Origin: Macrococcus bovicus
GTDB lineage: Bacteria; Bacillota; Bacilli; Staphylococcales; Staphylococcaceae
NCBI RefSeq assembly: GCF_004359575.1
Contig: NZ_SCWF01000003.1
Span: forward strand, 124,001 to 188,000
DNA length: 64,000 nucleotides
Reading direction: 5' to 3'
Of the stretch, positions 17,626-26,874 are shown piece by piece (within the stretch, counting starts at the first letter, position 1; each line of letters begins with the position of its first letter). Below the pieces are notes generated by a model. That model was not told the DNA's origin. It saw nothing but the letters and a program-made list of their open reading frames with translations, and searched no databases. The position numbers were made by a program, and so were the translations under genes.

Positions 17626-18483
17626 ATGAAGATTGCAGTATTAACAGATTCAACCGCAAATATCAGCGACGAAATGAAAGAACGGTATCATATTCATGAA
17701 GTCTATCTGAATGTCTTGCTTGATGGCCAGCCCTACCGCGAGAAAGTCGATATGTCAATGGAGGAATTCTACATCAGAATGCGTGCTGAAAGTGAATTGC
17801 CGACGACCAGCCAGCCCGCTGTCGGTGAATATGTGGGGAAACTGGAAGAGCTGAAGGCAGCAGGTTATACCGATGTCATCGCCGTCCATTTATCGAGCGG
17901 TATCAGTGGAACCTATCAGAGCGCTATTACAGCAGGTGATATGGTAGAAGGCATTACGGTTCATGCAGTGGATTCAGAAATTTCACTGACACCGCAGGCC
18001 TTTCAGTGCATCAGAGCAGCGCAGATGATCGAGCAGGGTGCTCTTGTAGACGAAATAGTTGCAGAACTTCAAGCGATGGTTCGTGAGCAGGCTGCTTATT
18101 TCATGGTCGATGATCTGAAGAACCTTAAAAAGGGCGGCCGTTTGACAGGGGCTCAAGCCTTCGTGGGCAGCATGCTGCAAGTGAAGCCGATTCTGCATTT
18201 TGTTGAGACTAAAATTGTCGCTGCAGAAAAAGTCAGAACAAAGAAAAAAGCGTTGAAACGCATTGAGGAATTAACGGCAGAATTTATAGATGGTGAAACA
18301 GCAGTGACTGGATGCGTCCTGCATTCCAACGCAGAGGCAGAAGCACTCGAATGGCTGAAAGATGTGCAGCACAGATTTCCGGACATTCACTTCATCGTCT
18401 CCGATATTACACCGGTCATCGCCACTCACTTAGGTGAAGGCGCGATGGCGCTCGGCGTGGTTAAAAGAGATTTAAAATTGTAA
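17626..18483 (+). CDS. DegV family fatty-acid-binding protein
   Basis: This 285-residue protein has the DegV markers IAVLTDSTANIS at the start, LPTTSQPAVGEY, HLSSGISGTYQSA and DDLKNLKKGGRLTGAQAFVG. DegV proteins bind a fatty acid. Some (FakB) present it to the kinase FakA for incorporation into phospholipid; this one is the comF-linked paralogue whose partner is not evident here. The ATG at 17626 follows GGAGGG. A terminator follows the gene, so it is separate from comFA. Confidence 0.92.
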   Translation: MKIAVLTDSTANISDEMKERYHIHEVYLNVLLDGQPYREKVDMSMEEFYIRMRAESELPTTSQPAVGEYVGKLEELKAAGYTDVIAVHLSSGISGTYQSAITAGDMVEGITVHAVDSEISLTPQAFQCIRAAQMIEQGALVDEIVAELQAMVREQAAYFMVDDLKNLKKGGRLTGAQAFVGSMLQVKPILHFVETKIVAAEKVRTKKKALKRIEELTAEFIDGETAVTGCVLHSNAEAEALEWLKDVQHRFPDIHFIVSDITPVIATHLGEGAMALGVVKRDLKL

Positions 18484-18511
18484 ACTGTTTTTATTCTTAA
18501 TATTTTATGAC

Positions 18512-18538
18512 AGCACACTTATTTAAGTGTGCTTTTTT
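18512..18538 (+). terminator. Intrinsic terminator of degV
   Basis: Stem AGCACACTT / AAGTGTGCT with a short AT loop is followed by TTTTT, 14 nt before the comFA start. Confidence 0.88.
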
Positions 18539-18552
18539 CTTTGGAGGTAAGA

Positions 18553-19767
18553 ATGGGCTTACTTATTGAAGGTAAAGAGATGCAAGGTGTGAAGGATGGC
18601 CGCTGTCACTACTGTATGAATGAAGAGAAGGAGCTGTTCCACCAGTTCTACCATCATGGCTTCGAGAAGGAAGTGAGCTATTGCCGGTCCTGTATACGGA
18701 TGACCTACTCGTCGACCGAGACATTCTATGATTTACTGGAACTGCCGCCTGTATATGAAGAGGCGGATTACCAACTGGACTTCGAGCTCACCGACCAGCA
18801 GCAATATGCCAGCCGTGCCATCGTGGAAACGGTCATAGAAGGAGGGCGGAAGCTGCTTCACGCAGTGACCGGCGCCGGCAAGACAGAGATGATATTAGAG
18901 GGCATTAAAGTAGCGAGACAGCGGGGGCAGAACGTGGCACTAGTGTCGCCACGTGTAGATGTCGTCAAAGAACTCTATCTGCGGATGAATGAATATTTTC
19001 GTACAGACATCGATGTCTTATATCAGGGGCAGACCCTGCAATTTAACAGTACATTCGTCATCAGCACCGTGCAGCAGCTGGTCAAGTATCAGAACCACTT
19101 TGGTCTGGTGATAGTCGATGAAGTGGACGCCTTTCCGCTGCCGATGGATAAGCGTCTGAGACAAACGCTGGAACGGGCTGCGACAAAGGATGCCGCTCTG
19201 GTTTACCTGACAGCGACACCGTCAAAAGAGCTGCAGAGGGAGATGAAGGAGGTGACAGTCGTCCTGCCGGCTAGGTATCATAGAAGACCTTTACCTGTTC
19301 CGAGTTATAAATATCTGTCGAAAAGGCAGCTGATGAAAGGTGGATTGTCGCCCTATCTGAAACGTCAGCCGGCTACTTATCTGCTGGTTTTCTTCAACAA
19401 TATCTCAGATATGGCACAAGCGGCAGATGTATATCGCGACTTTCAGCCGGTGACAGTCTATGCCGCTGATGCTTTAAGACATGAGAAAGTAGAAGCCATC
19501 AGGGCCGGACAGCACGCCATTATATTCACGACGACTATACTTGAACGCGGGTTTACAATGGCGAATCTGGATGTCTATGTGATAGGTGCAGAATCCTACA
19601 CGGCTGAATGCCTGGTCCAGATGGCCGGACGGGTAGACCGCAAATTCATTCCTTACGAGGGGACGGTCAGATTTTTTCATGATGGCGTTTCAAGAGAGAT
19701 GCAGGCGGCCGTCCAGGAGATCAGAAAGATGAATATTGACGCGAAGAAAAGGGGATGGATCGATTGA
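18553..19767 (+). CDS. comFA: ComFA, DEAD-type DNA translocase for natural transformation
   Basis: This 404-residue superfamily 2 ATPase drives single-stranded DNA uptake in competent Gram-positive cells. Four cysteines form a zinc module near the N-terminus (CHYC about residue 17 and CRSC about 44). Walker A is AVTGAGKTEM, Walker B is VIVDEVDAFP, and the second RecA domain ends with LVQMAGRVDRK. The ATG at 18553 follows GGAGGT. comFC begins 13 nt before its stop. Intact comFA-comFC suggests retained transformation machinery, though comG and comE lie elsewhere. Confidence 0.95.
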   Translation: MGLLIEGKEMQGVKDGRCHYCMNEEKELFHQFYHHGFEKEVSYCRSCIRMTYSSTETFYDLLELPPVYEEADYQLDFELTDQQQYASRAIVETVIEGGRKLLHAVTGAGKTEMILEGIKVARQRGQNVALVSPRVDVVKELYLRMNEYFRTDIDVLYQGQTLQFNSTFVISTVQQLVKYQNHFGLVIVDEVDAFPLPMDKRLRQTLERAATKDAALVYLTATPSKELQREMKEVTVVLPARYHRRPLPVPSYKYLSKRQLMKGGLSPYLKRQPATYLLVFFNNISDMAQAADVYRDFQPVTVYAADALRHEKVEAIRAGQHAIIFTTTILERGFTMANLDVYVIGAESYTAECLVQMAGRVDRKFIPYEGTVRFFHDGVSREMQAAVQEIRKMNIDAKKRGWID

Positions 19768-20423
19768 AATGTCTGGTTTGTCTTCAACCTGTCAGTGAAC
19801 CCTTGTTTCTCAGCAATTACTTCTCACCTCCGCGGATCATCTGCATGGAATGTGAGGCAGCATTTGAACAGTTGCAGGGACAGCGCTGTCCACACTGCCA
19901 CCGTCTTCTGGTCGATGAAAAGACATGCTCAGATTGTCGGTTCATGCATCAGTATTTTAAGCCGCTGGACCGCATTCAGATTCTCTATGATTACAATGAT
20001 TTCATGAAAGAAGTCATCCATGCATACAAAGGCAGAGGGGATATCAAGCTTGCTCGGGTTTTTGCATATCTGCTCCGCGGGCATCTATCTTACATGAAAT
20101 CGTTCGATGCGGTCATCGCATTACCGACGAGTGATGAGAAACTGAAGCAGCGGGGTTTCAGTCAGATGGAGGAAATCTTATCCCATTTGCCGGTGCCGTG
20201 CAGCCGCTGCCTGACAATGAGCAGCCGGCTGAAGCAGTCTGAACTGACCAAGAAAGAGCGGCTGAAGCAGGTGAATCCTTTTGCTGTCAGCAGGCCGGTC
20301 GATGGCCGCATTCTGCTGATTGATGACATCTATACGACAGGTCTGACCGTCCATCATGCAGCCGAAGTTCTGCGGGCACAAGGTGTTCATACTGTTGAAG
20401 TGTTAACGTTTGCAAGACCTTGA
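19755..20423 (+). CDS. comFC: ComFC, competence phosphoribosyltransferase-like protein
   Basis: This 222-residue protein has two N-terminal zinc-ribbon-like parts (CLVCLQPV, CMEC, CPHC, CSDC) and a C-terminal PRTase domain with RILLIDDIYTTGLTV, the PRPP-binding loop. ComFC is required for transformation and works with ComFA; its chemical role is not settled. The start overlaps comFA and has AAAAGGGG upstream. The hpf gene follows 65 nt later. Confidence 0.94.
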   Translation: MDRLKCLVCLQPVSEPLFLSNYFSPPRIICMECEAAFEQLQGQRCPHCHRLLVDEKTCSDCRFMHQYFKPLDRIQILYDYNDFMKEVIHAYKGRGDIKLARVFAYLLRGHLSYMKSFDAVIALPTSDEKLKQRGFSQMEEILSHLPVPCSRCLTMSSRLKQSELTKKERLKQVNPFAVSRPVDGRILLIDDIYTTGLTVHHAAEVLRAQGVHTVEVLTFARP

Positions 20424-20488
20424 TTATATGCTAGAATAAAGGTAGGAAGAAACACCACAGAATAGGTTTCATAAGGAGTTGTTTCATT

Positions 20489-21043
20489 ATGATCAGATAT
20501 GAAATTCACGGAGAGAATATCGAAGTAACAGATGCAATCCGAAACTACATCGAGGAGAAATTGAGTAAACTTGAGCGTTACTTTGCTAATGTGCCGGAGG
20601 CGAATGCACATGTCAAAGTTAAGACTTACCAAGATTCTCGCTCTAAAATTGAAGTCACTATTCCACTTAAAAATGTTACCCTGCGTGCAGAAGAACGTCA
20701 CGATGATCTATACGCGGCAATTGATCTGATTGTTGAGAAGTTGGAACGTCAGGTCAGAAAACATAAAACAAAAGTCAATCGTAAATTCCGCGAAAAAGGG
20801 ATTGAAAGAGATGTTTTCCCTGTCTTCACTGAAGCGGAGAAAGAAGAGGAAGAGCCTGAAATTGAAATCATCCGTTCTAAACAGTTCGATTTAAAACCGA
20901 TGGATTCTGAAGAGGCCGTCCTGCAGATGAATATGCTCGGGCATGATTTCTACATCTTTAACGATGCTGAAACAAATGGCACTCATATCGTCTACCGTCG
21001 TAAAGATGGCAAGTATGGTTTAATTGAGACATCAGCAGAATAA
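20489..21043 (+). CDS. hpf: Long-form ribosome hibernation promoting factor
   Basis: This 184-residue protein has an S30AE domain (residues 1-105, starting [20 protein letters not shown]) and a C-terminal dimerisation domain (about 125-184, [20 protein letters not shown]). Long HPF alone joins 70S ribosomes into inactive 100S dimers in stationary phase. The ATG follows AAGGAG at about 9 nt. It is bounded by a strong terminator, and secA follows, an arrangement shared by staphylococci and bacilli. Confidence 0.95.
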   Translation: MIRYEIHGENIEVTDAIRNYIEEKLSKLERYFANVPEANAHVKVKTYQDSRSKIEVTIPLKNVTLRAEERHDDLYAAIDLIVEKLERQVRKHKTKVNRKFREKGIERDVFPVFTEAEKEEEEPEIEIIRSKQFDLKPMDSEEAVLQMNMLGHDFYIFNDAETNGTHIVYRRKDGKYGLIETSAE

Positions 21044-21048
21044 TGAGC

Positions 21049-21079
21049 ATCCCCTCTTACGTGTAAGAGGGGATTTTTC
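21049..21079 (+). terminator. Intrinsic terminator of hpf
   Basis: A 12-bp stem ATCCCCTCTTAC / GTAAGAGGGGAT with a two-base centre is followed by T5. Confidence 0.93.
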
Positions 21080-21156
21080 ATGCCGTTATGTTTTTATAAC
21101 AATTGAATAAATGGTATTATTAATTGTTGTAGATGGTAACTAAAGGAGAGAAAAAC

Positions 21157-23688
21157 ATGGGATTCATTAAAAAGATGTTGGACGGCAATAAACGTGAAGT
21201 AAAATCATTGTCTAAGATTGCAGATCAAGTAGATGGCTTCAAAGATATCATGGCAGCAAAAACAGATGATGAGCTGAAAAACATGACCGTTATGTATCAG
21301 AATGAACTGAAAGAAATAGAAGATTATAGAGCGCAGCAGGATTATCTTGACCGTATTCTGCCTGAAGCGTTCGCAGTTGTACGTGAGGCATCGAAGCGTG
21401 TGCTTAACATGTTTCCTCATCCCGTTCAGATTATGGGTGGGACCGTTCTTCATCGCGGTGATATCGCGGAAATGAAGACCGGTGAAGGTAAAACACTGAC
21501 GGCGACAATGCCGGTCTATTTGAATGCACTGACAGGACGCGGTGTGCATGTGGTTACCGTCAATGAATACTTATCAAGCACGCAGTCTGAAGAAATGGCA
21601 CAGCTCTATAATTTCCTCGGCTTATCTGTCGGTCTGAACTTGAACAGTAAGACAACCGCAGAGAAACGGGAAGCCTATGCAGCTGATATTACATACAGTA
21701 CGAATAACGAACTCGGCTTCGACTATTTACGGGATAACATGGTGACATACAGCGAAGAACGCGTCATGCGTCCGCTGAACTTTGCGATTATCGACGAGGT
21801 TGACTCCATCTTAATTGATGAAGCGAGAACCCCTCTTATCATCTCAGGCCAGGCTGAGAAATCGACCGGCATGTATATTCAGGCGAATGTCTTTGTCAAG
21901 ATGCTGAAGCCGGACATCGATTATAACTATGATGAAAAAACAAAGGGTATCCAGTTATCAGAAAGTGGTATCGATAAAGCCGAGAAAATGTTCAAAGTGG
22001 ATAACCTCTATGATGTGAAAAATGTCAGCCTGATGCATCACATCAACATTGCTTTAAAAGCCCATCGCTCGATGCTGAAAGATGTGGATTACGTCGTGGA
22101 AGACGGCGAGATCGTTATCGTCGATCAGTTCACAGGCCGTACCATGCCGGGACGCCGTTTCTCTGACGGTGTCCATCAGGCGATTGAAGCAAAAGAAGGC
22201 GTGGAAATTCAGAATGAATCTAAAACAATGGCCTCTATTACATTCCAGAACTTCTTCCGTATGTATAATAAACTGTCTGGTATGACGGGGACAGCAAAAA
22301 CAGAAGAAGAGGAATTTATCAGCATCTACAATATGGTCGTGACACAAATTCCGACGAATAAGCCTATTGCCCGCGAAGATAATGCGGATTTAATCTTTGC
22401 CTCTGAAAAAGGTAAGCTGGGTGCTGTCGTTGAAGAAGTGATTGCACGTCATAAGACCGGACAACCTGTGCTGCTCGGCACCGTAGCGGTTGAGACGAGT
22501 GAATATATCTCAGATCTGCTTAAGAAACGCGGCATCCGCCACAACGTGCTGAATGCCAAAAACCATGAACGAGAAGCAGAGATTGTAGCGAATGCCGGTC
22601 AGAAAGGCGCCGTGACCATTGCGACCAACATGGCCGGTCGTGGGACAGATATCAAGCTGGGTGAAGGCGTGAAAGAACTCGGCGGTCTTGCGGTTATCGG
22701 GACAGAACGTCACGAATCCCGTCGTATCGATGATCAGCTGCGAGGACGTGCAGGTCGTCAAGGAGACCCTGGTTTCAGTCGCTTCTATCTGTCACTGCAG
22801 GATGAACTGATGGTCCGATTCGGCTCTGAACGGATGCAGAATATGATGACACGTCTCGGTATGAACGACGAGGCACCGATTGAATCTAAGATGGTGTCAC
22901 GTGCAGTGGAATCTGCACAGAAACGAGTAGAGGGCAATAACTATGACAGCCGTAAACGTGTCCTTGAGTATGATGATGTGCTGCGTAAACAGCGTGAGAT
23001 CATCTACAAAGAGCGTAACGATATTCTCGAGCAGGAGGACTGTTCAGCTCAAGTCCACTCCATGATCCAGGAATCGGTGCGCCGTGCTGTCAATGCCCAT
23101 TTTACAGGTGAAAATGATCAGCAGGATTACGCAACCTTCATCAATTATATTGAAGATATGTACATGCCTGAAGGTGACCTGAAAGAGGAAGAGATTGCTC
23201 GTCGGGATAACGATGAAATCTATGATATCGTCATGAATCACATCGACGCCCAGTATAAACGTCAGGAAGTTCAGCTCGGCGAACAGATGCATGAGTTCGA
23301 GCGTATGATTCTACTGCGCACCATTGATATGAAATGGACTGACCATATTGATACAATGGATCAGCTGAGAACGGGTATCCATTTACGTTCTTATGGACAG
23401 ATCAATCCATTACGTGAGTACCAGAATGAAGGTCTCACCATGTTTGAGGACATGCTCGACAACATTGAGGATGACGTCTCTAAATATGTGCTTAAGTCGA
23501 TCATCGATAAAGGCGAGCAAGTAGAGCGTGAACAAGTGGCTCAAGGTGAAGCCATGATTGCAAATGATGGTAAAGAGAAAGTGAAGAAACAGCCTAAACA
23601 AGCGGAGCCGACAATTGGACGTAATGAACCTTGTCCATGCGGCAGCGGCAAAAAATACAAAAACTGTCACGGAAGAGATGAGAATTAA
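21157..23688 (+). CDS. secA: SecA preprotein translocase ATPase
   Basis: This 843-residue motor of the SecYEG export channel has the length of S. aureus SecA. The Q motif region, Walker [12 protein letters not shown], Walker [29 protein letters not shown] and [12 protein letters not shown] are intact. The C-terminal zinc-binding tail [14 protein letters not shown] is present, so SecB-type or ribosome contacts are likely retained. The ATG at 21157 follows AAAGGAG; an in-frame ATG eight codons earlier precedes that ribosome-binding site. The stop overlaps the prfB start (TAATG). Confidence 0.97.
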   Translation: MGFIKKMLDGNKREVKSLSKIADQVDGFKDIMAAKTDDELKNMTVMYQNELKEIEDYRAQQDYLDRILPEAFAVVREASKRVLNMFPHPVQIMGGTVLHRGDIAEMKTGEGKTLTATMPVYLNALTGRGVHVVTVNEYLSSTQSEEMAQLYNFLGLSVGLNLNSKTTAEKREAYAADITYSTNNELGFDYLRDNMVTYSEERVMRPLNFAIIDEVDSILIDEARTPLIISGQAEKSTGMYIQANVFVKMLKPDIDYNYDEKTKGIQLSESGIDKAEKMFKVDNLYDVKNVSLMHHINIALKAHRSMLKDVDYVVEDGEIVIVDQFTGRTMPGRRFSDGVHQAIEAKEGVEIQNESKTMASITFQNFFRMYNKLSGMTGTAKTEEEEFISIYNMVVTQIPTNKPIAREDNADLIFASEKGKLGAVVEEVIARHKTGQPVLLGTVAVETSEYISDLLKKRGIRHNVLNAKNHEREAEIVANAGQKGAVTIATNMAGRGTDIKLGEGVKELGGLAVIGTERHESRRIDDQLRGRAGRQGDPGFSRFYLSLQDELMVRFGSERMQNMMTRLGMNDEAPIESKMVSRAVESAQKRVEGNNYDSRKRVLEYDDVLRKQREIIYKERNDILEQEDCSAQVHSMIQESVRRAVNAHFTGENDQQDYATFINYIEDMYMPEGDLKEEEIARRDNDEIYDIVMNHIDAQYKRQEVQLGEQMHEFERMILLRTIDMKWTDHIDTMDQLRTGIHLRSYGQINPLREYQNEGLTMFEDMLDNIEDDVSKYVLKSIIDKGEQVEREQVAQGEAMIANDGKEKVKKQPKQAEPTIGRNEPCPCGSGKKYKNCHGRDEN

Positions 23689-24789
23689 TGGAAGCATTTG
23701 AAATCAAGCATACTCTTTCATCAATTGATGAAAAATTAACGAGTTTCAGGGGGTCTCTTTGACTTAGAGGAAAAAGAGACGAATATACAGGAATATGATG
23801 AGATGATGGCTGAGCCGGGCTTCTGGGATGATGCCACTCAGGCGCAGGACATCATCAATAAAAGCAACGCCTTAAAAGAAGTAGTGAACGGCTATAAAAA
23901 GCTGCTCGAAGAGAAAGAGAACATCGAAGTCATGCTGGAGATGGTCAGAGAAGAAAGTGACGAAGAGATGGAAGCGGAGATCGCTGACAACTTAAGAAGT
24001 CTCAGCGAAGAGGTCGATCAGTTCGAACTGAAGATGCTCTTAGACGGTGAATATGATGCCAATAATGCGATTCTTGAACTTCATCCGGGCGCCGGTGGTA
24101 CAGAGTCCCAGGACTGGGGGGCGATGCTCCTGCGCATGTATCAGCGTTTCAGCGATAAGCAGGGCTTCAAGGTAGAAACGCTTGATTATCAGCCAGGAGA
24201 CGAGGCCGGCATTAAGAGTGTGACGTTGCTGATTAAAGGTCACAATGCCTACGGTTACTTAAAAGCAGAAAAAGGGGTCCATCGCCTTGTACGTATTTCG
24301 CCATTTGATTCATCAGGTCGACGTCATACGTCCTTTGCATCGTGTGAAGTCGTGCCTGAATTCGATAATGATCATATTGAGATTGAGATCAATCCGGAAG
24401 ATATTAGTGTGGACACATACCGGGCGACAGGCGCAGGCGGACAGCATATCAATACGACAGACTCTGCTGTCAGAATCACCCACCATCCGACCGGGATTGT
24501 AGTGACATGTCAGAATGAACGTTCACAGATCAAGAACCGGGAGCAGGCGATGAAAATGCTGAAGGCGAAGCTCTATCAGCGTAAACTTGAGGAACAGGAA
24601 GCGGAGATGCTCGCAATCCGGGGCGAACAGAAAGAGATCGGCTGGGGCTCACAGATTCGCTCCTATGTCTTTCATCCTTATTCGATGGTCAAAGATCACC
24701 GGACGAACGCTGAAACAGGTAACACCTCAGCTGTCATGGATGGTGATATCTCACTTTTTATCGATGCTTACTTAAAAAGTCAGCTGTAA
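23688..24789 (+). CDS. prfB: Peptide chain release factor 2, expressed by programmed +1 frameshift
   Basis: RF2 recognises UGA and UAA and triggers peptide release. The first frame, 23688-23759, encodes 24 residues ending RGSL, then an in-frame TGA at 23760-23762. Skipping T23760 continues in the +1 frame with GAC TTA GAG to 24789, giving a 366-residue RF2. The GGQ catalytic motif lies in [18 protein letters not shown]. The start codon overlaps the secA stop. An annotation from the second frame alone, starting at an internal ATG (for example 23803), would lose the true N-terminus. Confidence 0.96.
23748..23763 (+). promoter_or_regulatory. RF2 autoregulatory +1 frameshift site
   Basis: AGG GGG TCT CTT TGA C: an internal Shine-Dalgarno-like AGGGGG lies 3 nt before the slippery CTT, followed by the poorly terminating TGA C. 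This is the classic prfB arrangement, in which low RF2 levels favour frameshifting and more RF2. Confidence 0.95.
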
Positions 24790-24843
24790 TGGTTTAACAG
24801 ATGCTATATAATGGTAAGTGTAGAATAAAAGGGGGTATTGCTG

Positions 24844-25161
24844 ATGAAGAAATGGTTAGTAGGTACAGTATTAGCAGGCACGCTTGCCCTGGCAGCGTGT
24901 GGTAACGGAGAAGAGACGAAGACAGCGGATAAGAGTAACGCTGACCCGGGGCTGACAGCATTCCAGAATAATTCCTGTGTAGGCTGTCACGGCAAGAACC
25001 TGGAAGGCGCAAGTGGCCCGAACCTTACTCAGGTCGGTGCGAAATACTCTAAGGCAGAAATTGTAGACATCATCAAAAATGGTAAAGGCAATATGCCGAA
25101 AGGTCAGGCACAAGGTGATGACGTTGATAAAATTGCCGAATATTTAAGCAAACAGAAGTAA
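24844..25161 (+). CDS. cccB: Cytochrome c551-type lipoprotein
   Basis: This 105-residue membrane-anchored c-type cytochrome carries electrons on the outer face of the membrane. The lipobox is LALAAC with C19. Haem attachment is SCVGCH (C45, C48, H49), and a distal Met ligand lies in GNMPKG (M84). Bacillus cccB also sits after prfB. The start is ATG 24844, 8 nt after AAAGGGGG, rather than the TTG two codons earlier. Covalent haem attachment would need the ResBC system encoded elsewhere. Confidence 0.93.
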   Translation: MKKWLVGTVLAGTLALAACGNGEETKTADKSNADPGLTAFQNNSCVGCHGKNLEGASGPNLTQVGAKYSKAEIVDIIKNGKGNMPKGQAQGDDVDKIAEYLSKQK

Positions 25162-25221
25162 TATTACAGTTATATAAAGATAGCATTCAAAAGATATCTT
25201 TATATCTCCCCCTATGCTATA

Positions 25222-25251
25222 TTTGAATCAAAATGATGAAATTGATTCAAA
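25222..25251 (+). promoter_or_regulatory. 10-bp inverted repeat at the 5' end of the LysM-NlpC/P60 gene
   Basis: TTTGAATCAA and TTGATTCAAA are perfect inverted copies separated by 10 nt, ending 3 nt before the G-rich ribosome-binding site. A possible -10 (TATGCTATA, about 25213) lies just before it, so it could be an operator at the transcription start or a 5'-UTR hairpin. The regulator is unknown. Confidence 0.5.
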
Positions 25252-25267
25252 AGCGGGGGGGTTTTTT

Positions 25268-26200
25268 ATGAAGAAAATAGTTCTGACACTTGCTTTAGCC
25301 ACAACTTTGTCGATGATAACGATGACCGGCGCTGATGCAGCTGAAAAAGTGCATGCCGGTGAATATAAAGTGAAAAAAGGCGATACTTTATTAAAAGTAG
25401 CGGATAAATATGACATTTCGACTTTACGTCTCAAAAAATGGAATCATCTTAAATCTGATAAGTTGAAACCAGGTAAGATCTTAATTGTTGACGAAAAAAA
25501 AGTGGAACAGGCGCAAGAACTTAAAGCGATGCTTGACCCTAAAATAGAGATAGTCAGAATCAAAGAGACGCCTGAAGCTGAAATAACAGAGCCCGCTGTC
25601 CCAGGACGCAATCATGCGGCTGAGCCGACCATCACGACTCAAGAAGAACCTGTTCAGCCGGCAACCCCTGTTGCCCGCCCGCATGAGGAAGAAGTCAATA
25701 GCAACTCTCAGGACACGGATTATACTGACTCAGTCTCTAGCGAGTCAGTCATTACTGACTTAGTCTCTAGCGAGCCAGTCATTACTGACTTAGTCTCTAC
25801 CGAGTCAGTAGAGACGGAGTCGGTAGTGAAGCAAACAGAAGAAACTCCTGCAGACAAGGCGCAAAACAAGGTGGCACAGATTGCACTGAAGATTGCAGCC
25901 AATAAGACGTATGTCTATGGTGCGAATTCATCTACACAAGTCGATTGTTCTTCATTCGCTCAGCAAGTTTTTGCTGCTATGGGCAAAACACTGCCACGGA
26001 CGACTTATCAGCAGATGGCGGTTGGAAAGCGAGTGACTTCTCCGGTCGCAGGAGACCTTGTCTTCTTTAATAACGGGAGTCATGTAGGCATTTATATCGG
26101 TAATGGCCAGATGATTGATGCCTTGAATCCTAGAGAAGGCGTTAAGCAGCGTGCCGTCAGTTATATTAACGGCAGTGTGACAGGCTACTATAGATACTAA
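25268..26200 (+). CDS. Secreted LysM-NlpC/P60 cell wall hydrolase
   Basis: This 310-residue exported protein has a Sec signal peptide ending near ADAAEKV (about residue 25), one LysM domain (about 33-77, GEYKVKKGDTLLKVADKYD), a Pro/Ser/Glu/Thr-rich linker, and a C-terminal NlpC/P60 domain with catalytic Cys in QVDCSSF (C227) and His in GSHVGIYIG (H272). Such enzymes cut bonds in the stem peptides of peptidoglycan. The linker contains a 30-bp tandem repeat. The ATG at 25268 follows GGGGGG; the longer frame upstream runs through the inverted repeat and is not credible. Confidence 0.92.
   Translation: MKKIVLTLALATTLSMITMTGADAAEKVHAGEYKVKKGDTLLKVADKYDISTLRLKKWNHLKSDKLKPGKILIVDEKKVEQAQELKAMLDPKIEIVRIKETPEAEITEPAVPGRNHAAEPTITTQEEPVQPATPVARPHEEEVNSNSQDTDYTDSVSSESVITDLVSSEPVITDLVSTESVETESVVKQTEETPADKAQNKVAQIALKIAANKTYVYGANSSTQVDCSSFAQQVFAAMGKTLPRTTYQQMAVGKRVTSPVAGDLVFFNNGSHVGIYIGNGQMIDALNPREGVKQRAVSYINGSVTGYYRY
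25727..25816 (+). repeat. Three 30-bp in-frame tandem repeats in the hydrolase linker
   Basis: Units at 25727-25756, 25757-25786 and 25787-25816 encode DSVSSESVIT, DLVSSEPVIT and DLVSTESVET. The first two differ at only two bases. The exact 10-codon period suggests copy-number variation by replication slippage in the linker between wall-binding and catalytic domains. Confidence 0.9.
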
Positions 26201-26226
26201 AAGGACAGTTTAATCTGTCCTTTTTG
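26201..26226 (+). terminator. Intrinsic terminator of the NlpC/P60 gene
   Basis: Stem AAGGACAG / CTGTCCTT with loop TTTAAT is followed by a T run. Confidence 0.88.
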
Positions 26227-26275
26227 TTTAAGTTTATAGAAATGTGTCTATAAGTATATATTAGATAACAGATAT

Positions 26276-26292
26276 ATTACGGTTAAGTAACA
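26276..26292 (-). promoter_or_regulatory. WalR-like direct repeat upstream of the CHAP gene
   Basis: On the minus strand it reads TGTTAC-TTAAC-CGTAAT, one base off the WalR consensus TGTWAH-N5-TGTWAH. WalR controls CHAP and other wall hydrolases in staphylococci, so the context fits. Orientation is reversed and a single mismatch site is weak evidence. Confidence 0.4.
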
Positions 26293-26360
26293 TTGAAATA
26301 TCCTCTCATTTTCTATGCTAATATCATCTTACTAAGAAAATGTTGGAGGAACAATTCACG

Positions 26361-26795
26361 ATGAAAAAAATGATGATGTCGATCTTAACAGTCCTTATGC
26401 TACTTACCTTCTCTACTGCTGTTGAACAGCCTACTGCTCATGCTTATTCTAATCCTGTTAAATATAAAGCAGCTAACTACTATACTTGGGGAAGCTGTGC
26501 ATACTACGCATTCAATCGTCGCGCTCAACTCGGCCGCTATGTTTCCAACCAATGGGGCAATGCAAAGAACTGGGCATATAACGCTTCAAGTAGCGGTTAC
26601 ACTGTCAGCCGTAAACCAATTAAAGGAGCGGTCCTTGTTTCTCAATCAGGTTACTACGGTCACGTCGCGGTCGTTGAAAAGAAATATACAAACGGCTCAA
26701 TTGTCGTCTCAGAAATGAACTACCCACGTCAAGGGGTTAAAACGTACCGCACGATCCCTAGCTACCAAGTGAGAAATTACCAATATATCTATTAA
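26361..26795 (+). CDS. Secreted CHAP-domain amidase/endopeptidase (SsaA-like)
   Basis: This 144-residue exported protein has a signal peptide ending near ATAHA (residue 28) and a single CHAP domain. Catalytic Cys is in WGSCAYYAFNRR (C46) and His in YYGHVAVVE (H101); EMNYPR carries the third polar residue. CHAP enzymes cleave peptidoglycan amide bonds, and the SsaA-like family is abundant in staphylococci. The ATG at 26361 follows TTGGAGGA; the earlier ATG precedes that ribosome-binding site. It is bounded by terminators on both sides. Confidence 0.92.
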   Translation: MKKMMMSILTVLMLLTFSTAVEQPTAHAYSNPVKYKAANYYTWGSCAYYAFNRRAQLGRYVSNQWGNAKNWAYNASSSGYTVSRKPIKGAVLVSQSGYYGHVAVVEKKYTNGSIVVSEMNYPRQGVKTYRTIPSYQVRNYQYIY

Positions 26796-26803
26796 TTTTT
26801 AGC

Positions 26804-26833
26804 AAGGATAAACGAATGTTTATCCTTTTTTTT
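26804..26833 (+). terminator. Intrinsic terminator of the CHAP gene
   Basis: Stem AAGGATAAAC / GTTTATCCTT with loop GAAT is followed by a T run. Confidence 0.92.
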
Positions 26834-26874
26834 ATGGATTCTTGCTATAATAGCGGAGAAGGAGGAGGCAGAAT

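Noticed and set aside
23803-24789. RF2 starting at an internal ATG
   Set aside because: The conserved first frame and the frameshift site show that translation begins at 23688.
25163-25179. WalR box upstream of the LysM hydrolase
   Set aside because: ATTACA-N5-ATAAAG matches only in one half; two bases of the other half differ.
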